Below are positions 1-10,591 of a stretch of 42,500 nt of DNA, one piece after another. The notes under the pieces were generated by a model. The model had not been told where the DNA came from and did no database searches. It was given only the letters and a program-made list of their open reading frames with translations. The position numbers and the translations under genes were made by a program. The number at the start of each line of letters is the position of its first letter. The first letter of the stretch is position 1. Source of the stretch: Glandiceps talaboti (taxonomy: Eukaryota > Hemichordata > Enteropneusta > Spengelidae); contig NC_135567.1 of NCBI RefSeq assembly GCF_964340395.1, positions 14,452,806 through 14,495,305 on the forward strand, read 5' to 3'.

Positions 1-1000
1 ATACTAAGTCAACCTTCTTGTTCTATTTTAACCCTCTAGCATGAGGTAAAATGCTATTACAGGTACTGAGAATAAGTCAACCTTCTTGTTCTATTTTGAC
101 CCTCTAGCATGAGGTAAAATGCTATTACAGGTACTGAGAATAAGTCAACCTTCTTGTTCTATTTTGACCCTCTAGTATGAGATAAAATGCTATTGCAGGT
201 ACTGAGAATAAGTCAACCTTCTTGTTCTATTTTAACCCTCTAGTATGAGGTAAAAAACTATTACAGGTACTGAGAATAAGTCAACCTTCTTGTTCTATTT
301 TGACCCTCTAGCATGAGATAAAATGCTATTACAGGTACTGAGAATAAGTCAACCTTCTTGTTCTATTTTAACCCTCTAGCATGAGGTAAAATGCTATTAC
401 AGGTACTGAGAATAAGTCAACCTTCTTGCTCTATTTTGACTCTCTAGTATGAGGTAACATGCTATTACAGGTACTGAATAAGTCAACCTTCTTGTTCTAT
501 TTTAACCCTCTAGCATGAGGTAAAAAACTATTACAGGTACTGAGAATAAGTCAACCTTCTTGTTCTATTTTGACCCTCTAGCATGAGGTAAAAAACTATT
601 ACAGGTACTGAGAATAAGTCAACCTTCTTGTTCTATTTTAACCCTCTAGCATGAGGTAAAATACTATTACAGGTACTGAGAATAAGTTAACCTTCTTGTT
701 CTATTTTGACCCTCTAGCATGAGATAAAATGCTATTACAGGTACTGAATAAGTCAACCTTCTTGTTCTATTTTGACCCTCTAGCATGAGGTAAAATGCTA
801 TTACAGGTACTGAATAAGTCAACCTTCTTGTTCTATTTTGACCCTGCTAGCATGAGGTAAAATGCTATTACAGGTACTGAATAAGTCAACCTTCTTGTTC
901 TATTTTGACCCTCTAGCATGAGATAAAATGCTATTACAGGTACTGAGAATAAGTCAACCTTCTTGCTTTATTTTGACTCTCTAGCATAAGATAAAATGAC
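1..1000. repeat. 68-bp minisatellite array
   Basis: About 15 tandem copies of a 68-bp unit containing AAGTCAACCTTCTTGTTC and CCCTCTAGCATGAGGTAAAA. Some units are two bases shorter (GTACTGAATAAG instead of GTACTGAGAATAAG). The array starts before the window and decays near 1000. It lies in the intron downstream of ZIP exon 4 on the minus strand. No coding potential is seen. Confidence 0.95.
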
Positions 1001-1151
1001 AAGAATTAGCCCGTAAATTTATCAACTCCATGAGTGGAGATTTTCATGATGATTTTAGCTAGCTAAGATAACGGATTGGAGTTTTCTTAAACAAAGTTTA
1101 TGAATCTTAGATCAGAGGTACATATTATGATACATAAGTCTAGAATGTTAC

Positions 1152-1525
1152 AATTCAAATCACGAAACCTGAAACAAAATGTCAGCTGACTCGACAAAAA
1201 TCATACTAACACTGCTACATTTGATCGTCTGGCACAATAAAAATCTTACTAACACTGCTACATTTTATCATCTGGCTCAACAAAAGTCTTACCAACAGTG
1301 CTACATTTTATCGTTTGCCTACTAACAATCTCACTAACACTGCTATATTTTGTCATCTGGCTCGACAAAAATCCTATCAAAAGAGATATTTGTTGAGCAA
1401 GATGATAAAATGTAGCAGTGTTAGTAAGATTTTTATTGTGCCAGACGATCAAATGTAGCAGTGTTAGTATGATTTTTGTCTAGCAAGATGATGTTTTGTT
1501 TCTAGTTTCGTGATTTGATTTGAAT
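1152..1525. mobile_element. Fold-back element with repeated arms
   Basis: The outer ends are inverted copies of each other (AATTCAAATCACGAAAC at the left, GTTTCGTGATTTGATTTGAATT-like at the right). Each arm holds copies of a ~45-bp motif with ACTAACACTGCTACATTTT and a GACGATC/CATCTGGC core, inverted about ~1390. A fragment of the same family is at 20222-20325. It is probably a nonautonomous DNA element; no transposase is seen. Confidence 0.7.
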
Positions 1526-2070
1526 TGCATTTGTTAATACATATTCTACATTAGTCAGAGTCACAGAGTACATAAACAGTATATGTTTATAGGAAAGAGA
1601 AAAGAAAAGAAAAGACAAAAAGACATATTGAATGAAAGTTATGAATTTTACAAATACAAGATTTTCAAACTATTACCTCTCGTTCCTTTTCTAGCTGCCA
1701 TAAATGAAAAAGAATCAAAATATTCATAATTCAAACATTTCTACGTTTTTTAAATTCATAATATCATTAATGGTGTCAAAGTCAATTTTTGTGCTAAACA
1801 CAAATTTGTTACCTAAAATCTGTGACTGAATTGTTTCCCCAAAAATAACATTAGGATAGTGAATGATGATCTGGACATATGCCAGACCAGCAATTTTTGA
1901 CACCTTGATTACTGGAAACTAATTAAAAAATTTCAACATTGGTATGATGTACGAGATAAATTCTGATAGACGAATGCAATTTAACTGTTTACTATTCTAC
2001 TTCAGAGTGTAAAGGTTCACAAAGGACAAACAGTCAAAAGGCAGACTGGCGTGAAACATCATAAACACCA
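1526..2070. other. AT-rich intronic DNA, nothing recognised
   Basis: This is intron sequence of the ZIP gene on the minus strand. I see no exon-like reading frame, tandem array or RNA gene here apart from a short A/G-rich stretch near 1595-1620. Confidence 0.5.
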
Positions 2071-2074
2071 GTTA

Positions 2075-2290
2075 AATTGGTTAAATCACTTGTCTCTTAC
2101 CACTGCAGTTGGTGTTTGAACCCATTCAGGGTTTGATTAAATTTACTACGCTGTAAGTAAGAATTTTGACTCTACCGAAGAACGCAGGTTTTCCCCGGGT
2201 ACTCCGGTTTCCTCCTTCATTAACACTGAACCCATGAGGGATGGCCCTCACTGGACTTCTTGGGAGACAAGTGTTTATATACTTAAAGAA
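2075..2290 (+). mobile_element. SINE-like fragment
   Basis: The stretch TTTTCCCCGGGTACTCCGG followed by TTTCCTCC and AACACTG is a sequence type I know from tRNA-derived SINEs of marine invertebrates. The left part contains GGTGTTTGAACCC, which resembles a degenerate B box. A second fragment of the same body (GTTTCCTGCTGCATCAACAC) is near 10500. Assignment rests on memory of the family, not on a search. Confidence 0.5.
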
Positions 2291-2405
2291 CTATCCAGTA
2301 TAAATAAAAGATTATTAACACTGAACCCATGAGGGATGGCCCTCACTGGACTTCTTGGGAGACAAGTGTTTATATAGTACTTAAAAAAACTATCCAGTAT
2401 AAATA
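2214..2405 (+). repeat. Direct duplication of ~98 bp
   Basis: Two nearly identical copies start with ATTAACACTGAACCCATGAG at about 2219 and 2315 and end with CTATCCAGTATAAATAAA. The second copy ends about 30 bp from ZIP exon 4. The duplication includes the 3' part of the SINE-like fragment, so it happened after that insertion. Confidence 0.85.
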
Positions 2406-2431
2406 AAAAAATATAAATAAAGATTTATTAC

Positions 2432-2593
2432 CTTTCTTTGTTTTCTGTGTGACACATATTTCATAATTCTTTCAATAATAAAAAAGAAATAAATTCCAAA
2501 AAGAATAACCAATCCTTTTAACACCATGTTAAGGTGGTCATCCTGTTCAGACTCCCCAGCATGCTCATCTTCTTCATGCTCACCAGCAAACGA
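2432..2593 (-). CDS. SLC39A6/10-like: ZIP zinc transporter (LIV-1 subfamily), exon 4
   Basis: This exon encodes 54 residues in a single open frame, entered from an AG acceptor (CATTTCAG, 2594-2596 side) and left by a GTAATA donor at 2431. Both junctions are phase 0. It starts with an acidic, His-containing loop (GEHEEDEHAGES) that follows the IPH end of helix 2 in exon 3. Then comes a hydrophobic helix (MVLKGLVILFGIYFFFIIER) that matches transmembrane helix 3 of LIV-1 ZIPs, and a basic stretch (HRKQRK) typical of the start of the cytosolic loop. In the family the loop leads to helices 4 and 5, which carry the HEXPHE metal site. Those exons must lie left of position 1. The exon assignment is from sequence; the transport role is family knowledge. 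Confidence 0.9.
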
Positions 2594-2681
2594 CTGAAAT
2601 GGTGAAAGTAATGAGGGAATCATCAGTGATATATTAAATAGACTCCCCACATATAGTGAACACATACTGAATGGCCATGAG

Positions 2682-2796
2682 GGCTATAGCACCCATTTAT
2701 TACACCCAAGGGACTGTGAGGTACCAGAATAACATGCTATTTCCCTTGGCCTTTGGCCTCACAGTCACGAGGGGGTAATGAACGGGTGCAATAGCC
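2682..2796. mobile_element. Short hairpin MITE
   Basis: Two ~40-bp inverted arms (GGCTATAGCACCCATTTATT at the left; the complement of GGCTATTGCACCCGTTCATT at the right) flank a spacer of about 35 bp. This is the usual form of a miniature inverted-repeat element in an intron. Confidence 0.75.
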
Positions 2797-3198
2797 AGAA
2801 TATAGGCCAGGCAATATGTGTTTTATAATATATCTCATGAAAATCTTGCCCTCTTCTCTTGAGGTTGGCAGACGACATCGTTCAAAGCTGCCATTTTGAC
2901 CTGCTGTGAACTCGCGGTGGTCACATGACCATGTAACAGTTGATGGAACTATTCCCCTAGGAAAATAGTCATTCTATTTTCCTATCACGTGACTGATTCT
3001 AGCGAATTACGGCAAAGCATTATCACTAGGTCTATTATAATAGTTATTATACACATAATATGTTACAAAACACTTAATCCAAGGAATGAGAATGTTATAA
3101 GTCGTTACTCGGAGTTTCACGCTTCCTCAGCGATCACCAGGCGACTGATAAATTGAGATTGTCAAGGTCAATATGTACATGTAAATAGTTGATTTTCC

Positions 3199-3489
3199 GG
3201 TTCCAAGATGCATTGCGCGAAATGATGTTACATTTAGTCTTGTTTTGTCTATATTATGTTTGAAATAACATTTTCATCAGGAAATGATGGAAACACATGT
3301 TGACATCTTTAATTATGAGTGATTTTATAAAACAAAGACTAAACACCATCAATGACAGAGAGGGATTTTACAGGTGAACCCAGGGTAAGGTCAGGTGACA
3401 ACCATCCCCCTGAGTAGCGCGTGCAAACCCCTCAGCGTGTACACAATACATGGTATTGTATAGAGAGACGCGCAATGCATCTTGGAACC
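3199..3489. mobile_element. Element with perfect 21-bp inverted ends
   Basis: The segment at 3199-3219 (GGTTCCAAGATGCATTGCGC plus G) is repeated in perfect inversion at 3469-3489. The 249 bp between them have no reading frame of note. It is probably a MITE or a remnant of a DNA transposon, in the intron between ZIP exons 3 and 4. Confidence 0.7.
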
Positions 3490-3897
3490 AACAACAGGTC
3501 TATGTTTGTGTATTCATAGCGTAACAAGATGGTTAGATTAAACCACTCCTTATGGAGGTTAAAATTACTTCTATAGTTAGCAAGGAAATATTTATTTTCA
3601 TGGCGGCATTTGGATAATAATTCTGATTTTATATTCAGTAGCACGCTCTGTTCAGCATTGATTATACATAGTTTCTCAGTTAAACAAAGATTGGTGCAAA
3701 ATATATATTACCGTACGGTATAATCAAATTGTTTTTTAGATCTGCACTCAAAAATCAGTCCCGAATGAATCACAATTTTACATTATTACTTATAGATAAA
3801 AAAAAGACCTCTAATAGGGCACTTGGATATAATGCCATTGCCATGTTATGAAATGATCAGAATTTCAAACAACAAAACACTGATTGTTTTAACTTAC

Positions 3898-4073
3898 GTG
3901 AGGGATAAGATGTAACAGGGCATCGCCTGCGAGAGAACCAACAGCTAATGCCACCAAGTACGACAGAAGACGCTTGTAGAGCGTTGGATAACGCCGTGTT
4001 AACGGAACGGTGAGAATTCCGACTAACGATACACCACTTATTATTGTTATAGCCAGAAAACCATAACCCCAAA
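3898..4073 (-). CDS. SLC39A6/10-like: ZIP zinc transporter (LIV-1 subfamily), exon 3
   Basis: This exon completes an Ile codon (A|TT) and encodes 58 more residues. It begins WGYGFLAITII, the family signature at the start of helix 1, and continues through helix 1 (to LTVPL) and helix 2 (LLSYLVALAVGSLAGDALLH) to LIPH. The acceptor is TTCCTCTCCAG and the donor is GTAAGT at 3897; the donor is phase 0. The VALAVGSLAGDALLHLIPH block is among the most conserved parts of LIV-1 ZIPs, so the family call is firm. In the family these helices pack beside the metal-binding helices 4 and 5. Confidence 0.96.
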
Positions 4074-4134
4074 CTGGAGAGGAAAGAAATACAAGAGGAT
4101 TAGTTGAGCGAGAAAAATGAAGGAAAACTGCAAC

Positions 4135-4330
4135 ACAAAATGTTTTCAAACACTCTGACTATCAACTTAAAGATTAATAAAACATGTAAAATGTTTGTTA
4201 TTGTAGTTTTTTGCAATGTACTGAGTTACAAACAAAGACTTGGTCTGCATTGGTTCACATTGATTTTTCAAGTAGGACGCCATGATAAAATTTTATAAAT
4301 TAAAAATCCAAAATAAATACCCACTTTAAG
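4135..4330. mobile_element. Truncated arm of TTAA fold-back family
   Basis: This is one arm and the loop of the element that is complete at 4524-4869. Shared landmarks are ACATGTAAAATGTTTGTTATTG, TTTTTCAAGTAGGA and AAATCCAAAATAAATAC, and it ends in CCACTTTAAGG. It starts about 60 bp from ZIP exon 3. Confidence 0.75.
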
Positions 4331-4523
4331 GCCCATGGCCTACAGTACCGAATAAACAACATTATATTAACATTATTCTAGAACAGTTTAAATTAATTTA
4401 GATTTTATTCAAGTATTATCACATGAGTGAATAATTCATAAACTCAGCTCGTGCCCCTTTAATAAATAAACATATTTTTATTAAAGATGAATTAGCTGTC
4501 ATATCTATAGAGGAAACCATTAG

Positions 4524-4869
4524 TTAAAGTGGCCATATGGATGAGAATTTGGTATTTATTTTGGATTTTTATTTGATAAAACAGCTTCACTATGTTTTTC
4601 TACTTGAAAAAATAATGCAAAATAACATATACCAAGTCCATGTTCATAACTCAATACATTGCAAAAAGATGCAAAAAGTGTAAAAAGTTTGTTATTGTAC
4701 GTACACATTTTACACATTGTTTAATGTTTTGCCGTTTATTGAGTTATGAACATAAACTTGGTATATGTTATTTCACATTATTTTTTCAAGTAGAAAAACA
4801 TGGTGAAGCTGTTTTATCAAATAAAAATCCAAAATAAATACCAAATTCTCATCCATATGGCCACTTTAA
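4524..4869. mobile_element. Complete fold-back element with TTAA ends
   Basis: This 346-bp element is almost a full palindrome. The left arm starts TTAAAGTGGCCATATGGATG and the right arm ends with the complement; the arms meet near a GTACGTAC centre at ~4700. Both ends carry TTAA, as a TTAA target duplication would leave. That feature recalls piggyBac-type insertion, but no transposase supports it. Related copies: 4135-4330, 4949-5080, 10592-10680, 21305-21825. Confidence 0.85.
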
Positions 4870-4948
4870 TATGTCAGTTTCAAACAGAGTACGACCCTTT
4901 ACCAGCATATGGTTTCATTATGTCGTGATATCAACTTCAAATTAAAGT

Positions 4949-5080
4949 GACCATATGGAGAAAAAACAGGTATTAACTTTGGATATTTACGTCATAAAAC
5001 AATTTTATGTTTTTCTACTTCAAAAAAAAAACAGTGTAAAAACACAGACTGAGTCAGTTTTTGTAACCCATTAATTGAAA
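4949..5080. mobile_element. Left-arm fragment of TTAA fold-back family
   Basis: It begins TTAAAGTGACCATATGGA and continues through CATAAAACAATTTTATG and TTTTTCTACTTC, then ends in A-rich DNA. Only one arm is recognisable, and it is more diverged than the 4524-4869 copy. Confidence 0.7.
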
Positions 5081-5309
5081 AAAAAAACCCTGAAAACATG
5101 AGTTAAATGTGTTATTATACTATACGCAAGCCAAGATATTGTCTTTGAACAGAAAATATGGATTAATATACCCTGTTTGTGCCACGTCACAAAAAACTGT
5201 GTGTACATCAGTGGTTCTAGGGTGCTTAAAATATATATCAAACTGTTCTAAATCACCATTATTTTCCCCGATTTGTCATGAATCAAGCTTGATGAGGTAG
5301 TAAGTAATA

Positions 5310-5553
5310 GGGAACTTGTAAAACCGCCATGTTGAATGTTGCATCATGGGAAATGTGATAATAAATACTAATCAATTAGTATTGTTAACAATGTTGATAC
5401 ATTGTTTATAACCACCAATAATCAATTCATAGTTACCCTGACCATTGTGGGAGGTTTATTTTATTGGTAGCACCAGATTAGGTATTACGATAACTACAGA
5501 TAATCAAATATTCATTGGCGTCTGAGCATGCTCAGTCTGGATTGCAAGTTCCC
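5310..5553 (+). mobile_element. MITE, GGGAACTTGCAA family, copy 1
   Basis: A ~244-bp element starts GGGAACTTGTAA and ends TTGCAAGTTCCC. The interior is shared with 20686-20926 (same strand) and 34454-34700 (opposite strand), including TTGCATCATGGGAAAT and CTGAGCATGCTCAG. It ends about 60 bp from ZIP exon 2. Confidence 0.85.
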
Positions 5554-5614
5554 TTTTGGAACCATGGTATTGTAAAAAAACAAACTATTTATTACTAAGT
5601 ATAAAGACACTTAC

Positions 5615-5810
5615 TATGGCCGGGAATGGAAAAGATATCAGGCTGGTTCATCTTATGTCCTCCCTCCCCATGGTGATCTCCCACTTGTAAACATGAATGA
5701 CTATCCAACTGCTGGACAAGTATAGGACAGATTTGAATAAACTGCGACTGGTCCAACCCTTCCCAAGGGTGGACACCATACACATGGACCAGCTGTCCAG
5801 GCGTCAAGCA
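5615..5810 (-). CDS. SLC39A6/10-like: ZIP zinc transporter (LIV-1 subfamily), exon 2
   Basis: This exon encodes 65 residues plus the first base of an Ile codon. The acceptor is TTGTTTTCAG (phase 0) and the donor is GTAAGT at 5614. The peptide reads CLTPGQLVHVYGVHPWEG, then QFIQICPILVQQLDSHSCL, then a His/Gly stretch (GDHHGEGGHK). In ZIP6/ZIP10 the equivalent ectodomain segment has a CL..ELL..HG helix and a CPALI.QID.RSCL helix. The PAL motif of that domain appears here as PIL, and both cysteines of the helix are present. The segment lies just before helix 1. The 21-kb distance to exon 1 leaves room for an unrecognised exon, but the phases (0 to 0) join directly. Confidence 0.9.
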
Positions 5811-6262
5811 CTGAAAACAAAAAGAAAAAAAACCTGATAATAGAGAATATTTCAAAACAAGTAAATCAGCGAATCATCAATCCACTTGAACATGTAGTAC
5901 ATACAAATAGGACATTTTTGGGTGATCACAGATCAAGATCCATAGTAGAATGATCAAAACATCACATTTGTTTCATATTATCTGTTCCAAATTAACGTTT
6001 ACTATATCATAATGTCCTGTTGATTCTTGGAATCATTAAATTGGTCAGATTCAGTCGGAACACTCTTTTCAGTGAAACTTAAATCCCTTGGAAATATGTT
6101 CCACATTAGATGTTATGTGTTATGGCGCCCTCTACCAGTTCCAGTCTACATGGGGGTACTGTGGGTACTAGTACTGTAGCACTGAGTTAAGTTCAAAGTA
6201 TTGTACTCACTTCTAAACTATACAAACATTTTCAAAGATCCTATGGTGCAATGACAAAGTTA

Positions 6263-6335
6263 ACATACATACATACATACATACATACATACATACATAC
6301 ATACATACATACATGCATACGCACGCACGCACGAA
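6263..6335. repeat. (CATA)n microsatellite
   Basis: About 13 CATA units are followed by CATGCATACGCACGCACGCA. Intronic, noncoding. Confidence 0.95.
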
Positions 6336-7123
6336 GTACATTGTAAACCCAACTCACGTCAGCTGTTTGAAATGATGCCCCTACATGTCGTCTTTTGCAA
6401 AGCAAATCTGAATACTTATACTGTTTCATGTCCCTCTATCCATGTTTGACTATTTGAATACACGATACACGCATGACTATTCCCCGGGTATAGTGAAACA
6501 GATCAAACCAACACGATTCAAGATATTCAAATTAGTATGCCCTTTGATGACCTCGCCTGACCGTCACTGCATTCATCATGCATGAGAAAAGACGTCAACT
6601 CCTTGAATGAATGTTACGATCAGTGATTATGATCACCGATGTTTTAGAATAAATACTTGAAGCATAAATTTATCAACACAATTACTAATCTTGTAGGTAA
6701 CAACTCAAATCGCTACCACAGAAAACTACCGTCGCAATGTCCACTTTTCAGTGTCAGGCTTACAACGGTTGCATGGCTTCATACGGTACGGACTTACGGT
6801 TCGCGACTTGAACATGCTTCCCTACTGTACAAACAATAACAAGCAGAAATATTACTTTACTTATTTATGTATTTAATTTTCATGTGACTACATAAGAACA
6901 CTTTTACTTTCGTACCCCTATAGGCCCTATCAGAAATAACGAATGTTGCCAATTCTACCTCACCATTCATTCCGTAGTAACTAGTTACTATACTATAAAG
7001 TCTCTTTTTACGTACTACTCGTATACATAATTTAGAAACAATGTAACTATATGGATGAATTATCCCCCACATGGCGATCGCGTCATTTCTGGCTGGCAAA
7101 CACGTGCGTTTACTGTATTAAAC

Positions 7124-7309
7124 ATGCCTCCGAAAAAGATATTGAAACGAGACCATCGACAACCTCAGCTATGTTTCACCAAGCAGACGCAATCTCTGCC
7201 AGAAGTTTTAGATACCAATGATGGCCCGTCATCGGACGTACACAACTTTGAGGAATCCTTAAGGAAATTTCATGACGAAAAGAGGCTAATAAAAACCTCT
7301 GTTAAATAG
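7124..7309 (+). CDS. Possible small single-exon gene, 61 residues
   Basis: An open frame starts at an ATG with a good context (TTAAACATGC, A at -3) and ends in TAG at 7307-7309. A polyadenylation signal AATAAA follows at 7444-7449. The peptide begins MPPKKILKRDHRQPQLCF and ends SLRKFHDEKRLIKTSVK; it is basic at both ends and acidic in the middle (EVLDTNDGPSSDVHNFEE). The frame is richer in CpG than its surroundings and contains no simple repeat. An E-box-like CACGTG lies at 7101-7106. It is antisense to and inside the ZIP intron. I do not recognise a family. It could also be a processed pseudogene or chance. An upstream in-frame ATG at 7055 would give 84 residues, but the start at 7124 has the better context. 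Confidence 0.4.
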   Translation: MPPKKILKRDHRQPQLCFTKQTQSLPEVLDTNDGPSSDVHNFEESLRKFHDEKRLIKTSVK

Positions 7310-7443
7310 AGACTCATATATCCCTGTGCTCATCATTGTTTGGATTTTGTTATAATAGTTATTAACTGTTATGTAATGACCTGTGATTGAAAGATGCATC
7401 TTTCACATTTGAAACCTCCTTATGTGTGAGCTCATATTTTGTC

Positions 7444-7449
7444 AATAAA
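7444..7449 (+). terminator. AATAAA polyadenylation signal
   Basis: Canonical hexamer 135 bp after the stop of the 61-residue frame, followed by T-rich DNA. It supports, but does not prove, a short plus-strand transcript. Confidence 0.35.
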
Positions 7450-7616
7450 AATGTAGAATTGATGGTTACTTCATTTTAAGTATTTCGCTTTATTGTTGGA
7501 TCATGAATGCTAACTTGGGCCCATTGAAATTGAAAATGGCCCATTCATTTTTGCTGGAATGGGGCCATTGTCACATTGGTGTTTTGAGACTTCCCAATCA
7601 CTTCACCTGAAACACC

Positions 7617-7790
7617 CCCAGCCTCAAAAAATTACCTGCAACATCCCCAACCCAACCCACCCCCCAAAAATGCCTGCAACATACCCCCCCCCAAATGCCT
7701 GCAACATTCCCAACCCCCCAAAAATGCCTGCAACATTCCCAACCCACCCCACCCCCCAAAAATGCCTGCAACATTCCCTTCCCCAATAAA
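7617..7790. repeat. C-rich tandem repeat
   Basis: Four to five copies of a ~33-bp unit, AATGCCTGCAACATTCCC plus a run of CCCAACCCACC type, with variable poly-C. Open frames on both strands here are low-complexity artefacts. Confidence 0.9.
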
Positions 7791-7799
7791 ATATGACTA

Positions 7800-8680
7800 T
7801 GAATTAAAACAAGCCACTGTAGACTACAACATACATAATACACTAATATAAAGTCTTCAATATACACCTCATTATTTTGTATTACACCAAATATTAATTC
7901 ATATCAAACGGTTACAAATACATGGCAGCAACAGGCAACAGACAAAAATACCTTCAATATCACGCAAAAACAGAACAAAAAACCTCCAAGTTCTCCTTAC
8001 CTATAATATAAAGATCCTACAAGTATCACCATGGCAACATCCACTGTCCGACAAAATGTCTTTCAAATGTTGCAATATTACTCTCTCTCCCGTTTACAAT
8101 TCACCACTGAGTGACTTTACCCAACTATTTTCATTTATCATGTGCTGCACGTCCACAGAGACCATAATATTTATTCAGTTATCACATCTCATATAAATTT
8201 TTGATGTTACCCTTTTCTGCTGTCCCTAGGGGATCCATCAACTAATTAGACGAGGCTTAGGGAGCATTAATTGTTAATTTCCACCCAACCTTGATGACTT
8301 TGAAGATCTGCGTATGATGATGTCATTATAAGTGGACTGTTCCACTCTGAAGGAGGGAGGGGTAGGATGAGTCGAATGAGGGTCACATATCTGAATTTTG
8401 AAATGATATCTGAATAGCAGTTTAAGACTCTAATTTATCATTTACCACTTCATCATATATGCAAATTACTCAATTTTGAGACTGTTTGATATTAAGTGTT
8501 TGAGTTGACACATTCAATTTTTCAAGTGTTTGTTTTTAAGTGGACTATCAATTTAGTAAGACTATACAGTCTCAATTAGGTGACACAGTGTTTTTATACC
8601 TCAAAGTGTTTTTATTATGTTACAAATGAATTAAATCTGTATTTCACCAAAAGCCATGTTTTTTAGTTTCTGATAGTAGA
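7800..8680. other. Intronic DNA, nothing recognised
   Basis: Mixed-composition sequence without array, exon or RNA gene that I can support. Confidence 0.5.
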
Positions 8681-8689
8681 TTTGCTATA

Positions 8690-10055
8690 ATATCTACCCC
8701 ATGGTAACATTTGTTAGTTTTCTGATAGTACACTTGCCACAGTAATATCTACCCTATGGTAACATTTGTTAGTAGTACATTTGCCACAGTAATATCTACC
8801 CTATGGTAACATTTGTTAGTAGATCTGCCACAGTAATATCTACCCTATGATAACATTTGTTAGTAGCACATTTGCCACAGTAATATCTACCCTATGGTAA
8901 CATTTGTTAGTAGTACATCTGCCACAGTAATATCTACCCTATGATAACATTTGTTAGTAGTACACTTGCCACAGTAATATCTACCCTATGGTAACATTGT
9001 TGCCACAGTAATATCTACCCTATGGTAACATTTGTTAGTAGTACACTTGCCACAGTAATATCTACCCTATGGTAACATTTGTTAGTAGTACACTTGCCAC
9101 AGTAATATCTACCCTATGGTAACATTTGTTAGTAGTACACTTGCCACAGTAATATCTACCCTATGGTAACATTTGTTAGTAGTACACTTGCCACAGTAAT
9201 ATCTACCCTATGGTAACATTTGTTAGTAGTACATCTGCCACAGTAATATCTACCCTATGATAACATTTGTTAGTAGTACACTTGCCACAGTAATATCTAC
9301 CCTATGGTAACATTGTTGCCACAGTAATATCTACCCTATGGTAACATTTGTTAGTAGTACACTTGCCACAGTAATATCTACCCTATGGTAACATTTGTTA
9401 GTAGTACACTTGCCACAGTAATATCTACCCTATGGTAACATTTGTTAGTAGTACACTTGCCACAGTAATATCTACCCTATGGTAACATTTGTTAGTAGTA
9501 CACTTGCCACAGTAATATCTACCCTATGGTAACATTTGTTAGTAGTACATCTGCCACAGTAATATCTACCCTATGATAACATTTGTTAGTAGTACACTTG
9601 CCACAGTAATATCTACCCTATGGTAACATTGTTGCCACAGTAATATCTACCCTATGGTAACATTTGTTAGTAGTACATCTGCCACAGTAATATCTACCCT
9701 ATGGTAACATTTGTTAGTAGTACACTTGCCACAGTAATATCTACCCTATGGTAACATTTGTTAGTAGTACACTTGCCACAGTAATATCTACCCTATGGTA
9801 ACATTTGTTAGTAGTACACTTGCCACAGTAATATCTACCCTATGGTAACATTTGTTAGTAGTACACTTGCCACAGTAATATCTACCCTATGGTAACATTT
9901 GTTAGTAGTACACTTGCCACAGTAATATCTACCCTATGGTAACATTTGTTAGTAGTACACTTGCCACAGTAATATCTACCCTATGGTAACATTTGTTAGT
10001 AGTACACTTGCCACAGTAATATCTACCCTATGGTAACATTTGTTAGTTTTCTGAG
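8690..10055. repeat. 47-bp minisatellite with higher-order structure
   Basis: About 28 copies of a 47-bp unit with the core GCCACAGTAATATCTACCCT and ACATTTGTTAGTAGTACA. Three shortened units (ACATTGTTGCCACAG) occur near 8996, 9311 and 9627, spaced about 316 bp. Between them the order of variants is the same: four CACTTG units, one CATCTG unit followed by GATAAC, one CACTTG unit. So a 316-bp block was itself duplicated. Confidence 0.95.
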
Positions 10056-10319
10056 AGTACATTTGCCGTAATAATTTACCCTAGCAGTTCTAGGTTTTTG
10101 AAATATGTATCGAACTTTAATCTCTGAACTTTACAAAATTCCATCATAAAATAAAATGTCACTTTTCCAGCCGAATGATTCATGCATTTCATTCTAAATC
10201 TGTTGTGGTGAATTATTAATAATTTTCACGATAAATATTAATATTATTGTATCATTTAAAAGTGACTCATATCAATCATATTTCATCACATATCAGTACT
10301 CATACATTCAATTCAATAC

Positions 10320-10380
10320 CAATAATTTGCATATCATGAATATGCAAATGTATGCATGATATGCAAATGACATACTACTG
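10320..10380. repeat. ATTTGCAT-rich short inverted repeat
   Basis: ATTTGCATATCATGAATATG is followed by ATGCATGATATGCAAATG, so the octamer-like motif occurs in both orientations within 50 bp. It could form a short hairpin. No function can be inferred. Confidence 0.6.
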
Positions 10381-10384
10381 AACA

Positions 10385-10590
10385 CATCGTCGCAAACCAC
10401 GGCCTGTTTTATGGCACTGTTTTTGAGGAGCCGTCCCCTATTTCGAAGTGCAGCGAAAGAAATAACAGCTCTGGTTTGCGAGAATCACCGAACAAGGCAG
10501 GTTTCCTGCTGCATCAACACTGGGCCCTCCTGTTATTGGACAATGCCTGTAGGATGATTTCCTATATACATATATAAATAAATAAACAAA
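10385..10590. mobile_element. Fragments of dispersed repeats
   Basis: The part at 10387-10480 (CATCGTCGCAAACCACGGCC) resembles the inverted ends at 29042 and 29798. The part at 10500-10560 (GTTTCCTGCTGCATCAACAC, TGGGCCCTCCTG) resembles the SINE-like body at 2190-2260. Both are incomplete. Confidence 0.5.
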
Positions 10591-10591
10591 T

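Noticed and set aside
1-1000. CRISPR-like array of regularly spaced repeats
   Set aside because: The units are head-to-tail without unique spacers, and the genome is eukaryotic; these are minisatellites. The same holds for 8690-10055, 14383-15430, 22525-23282 and 24634-25164.
6657-6839. 60-codon plus-strand frame
   Set aside because: No start context, family resemblance or poly(A) signal; AT-rich beginning typical of chance frames.
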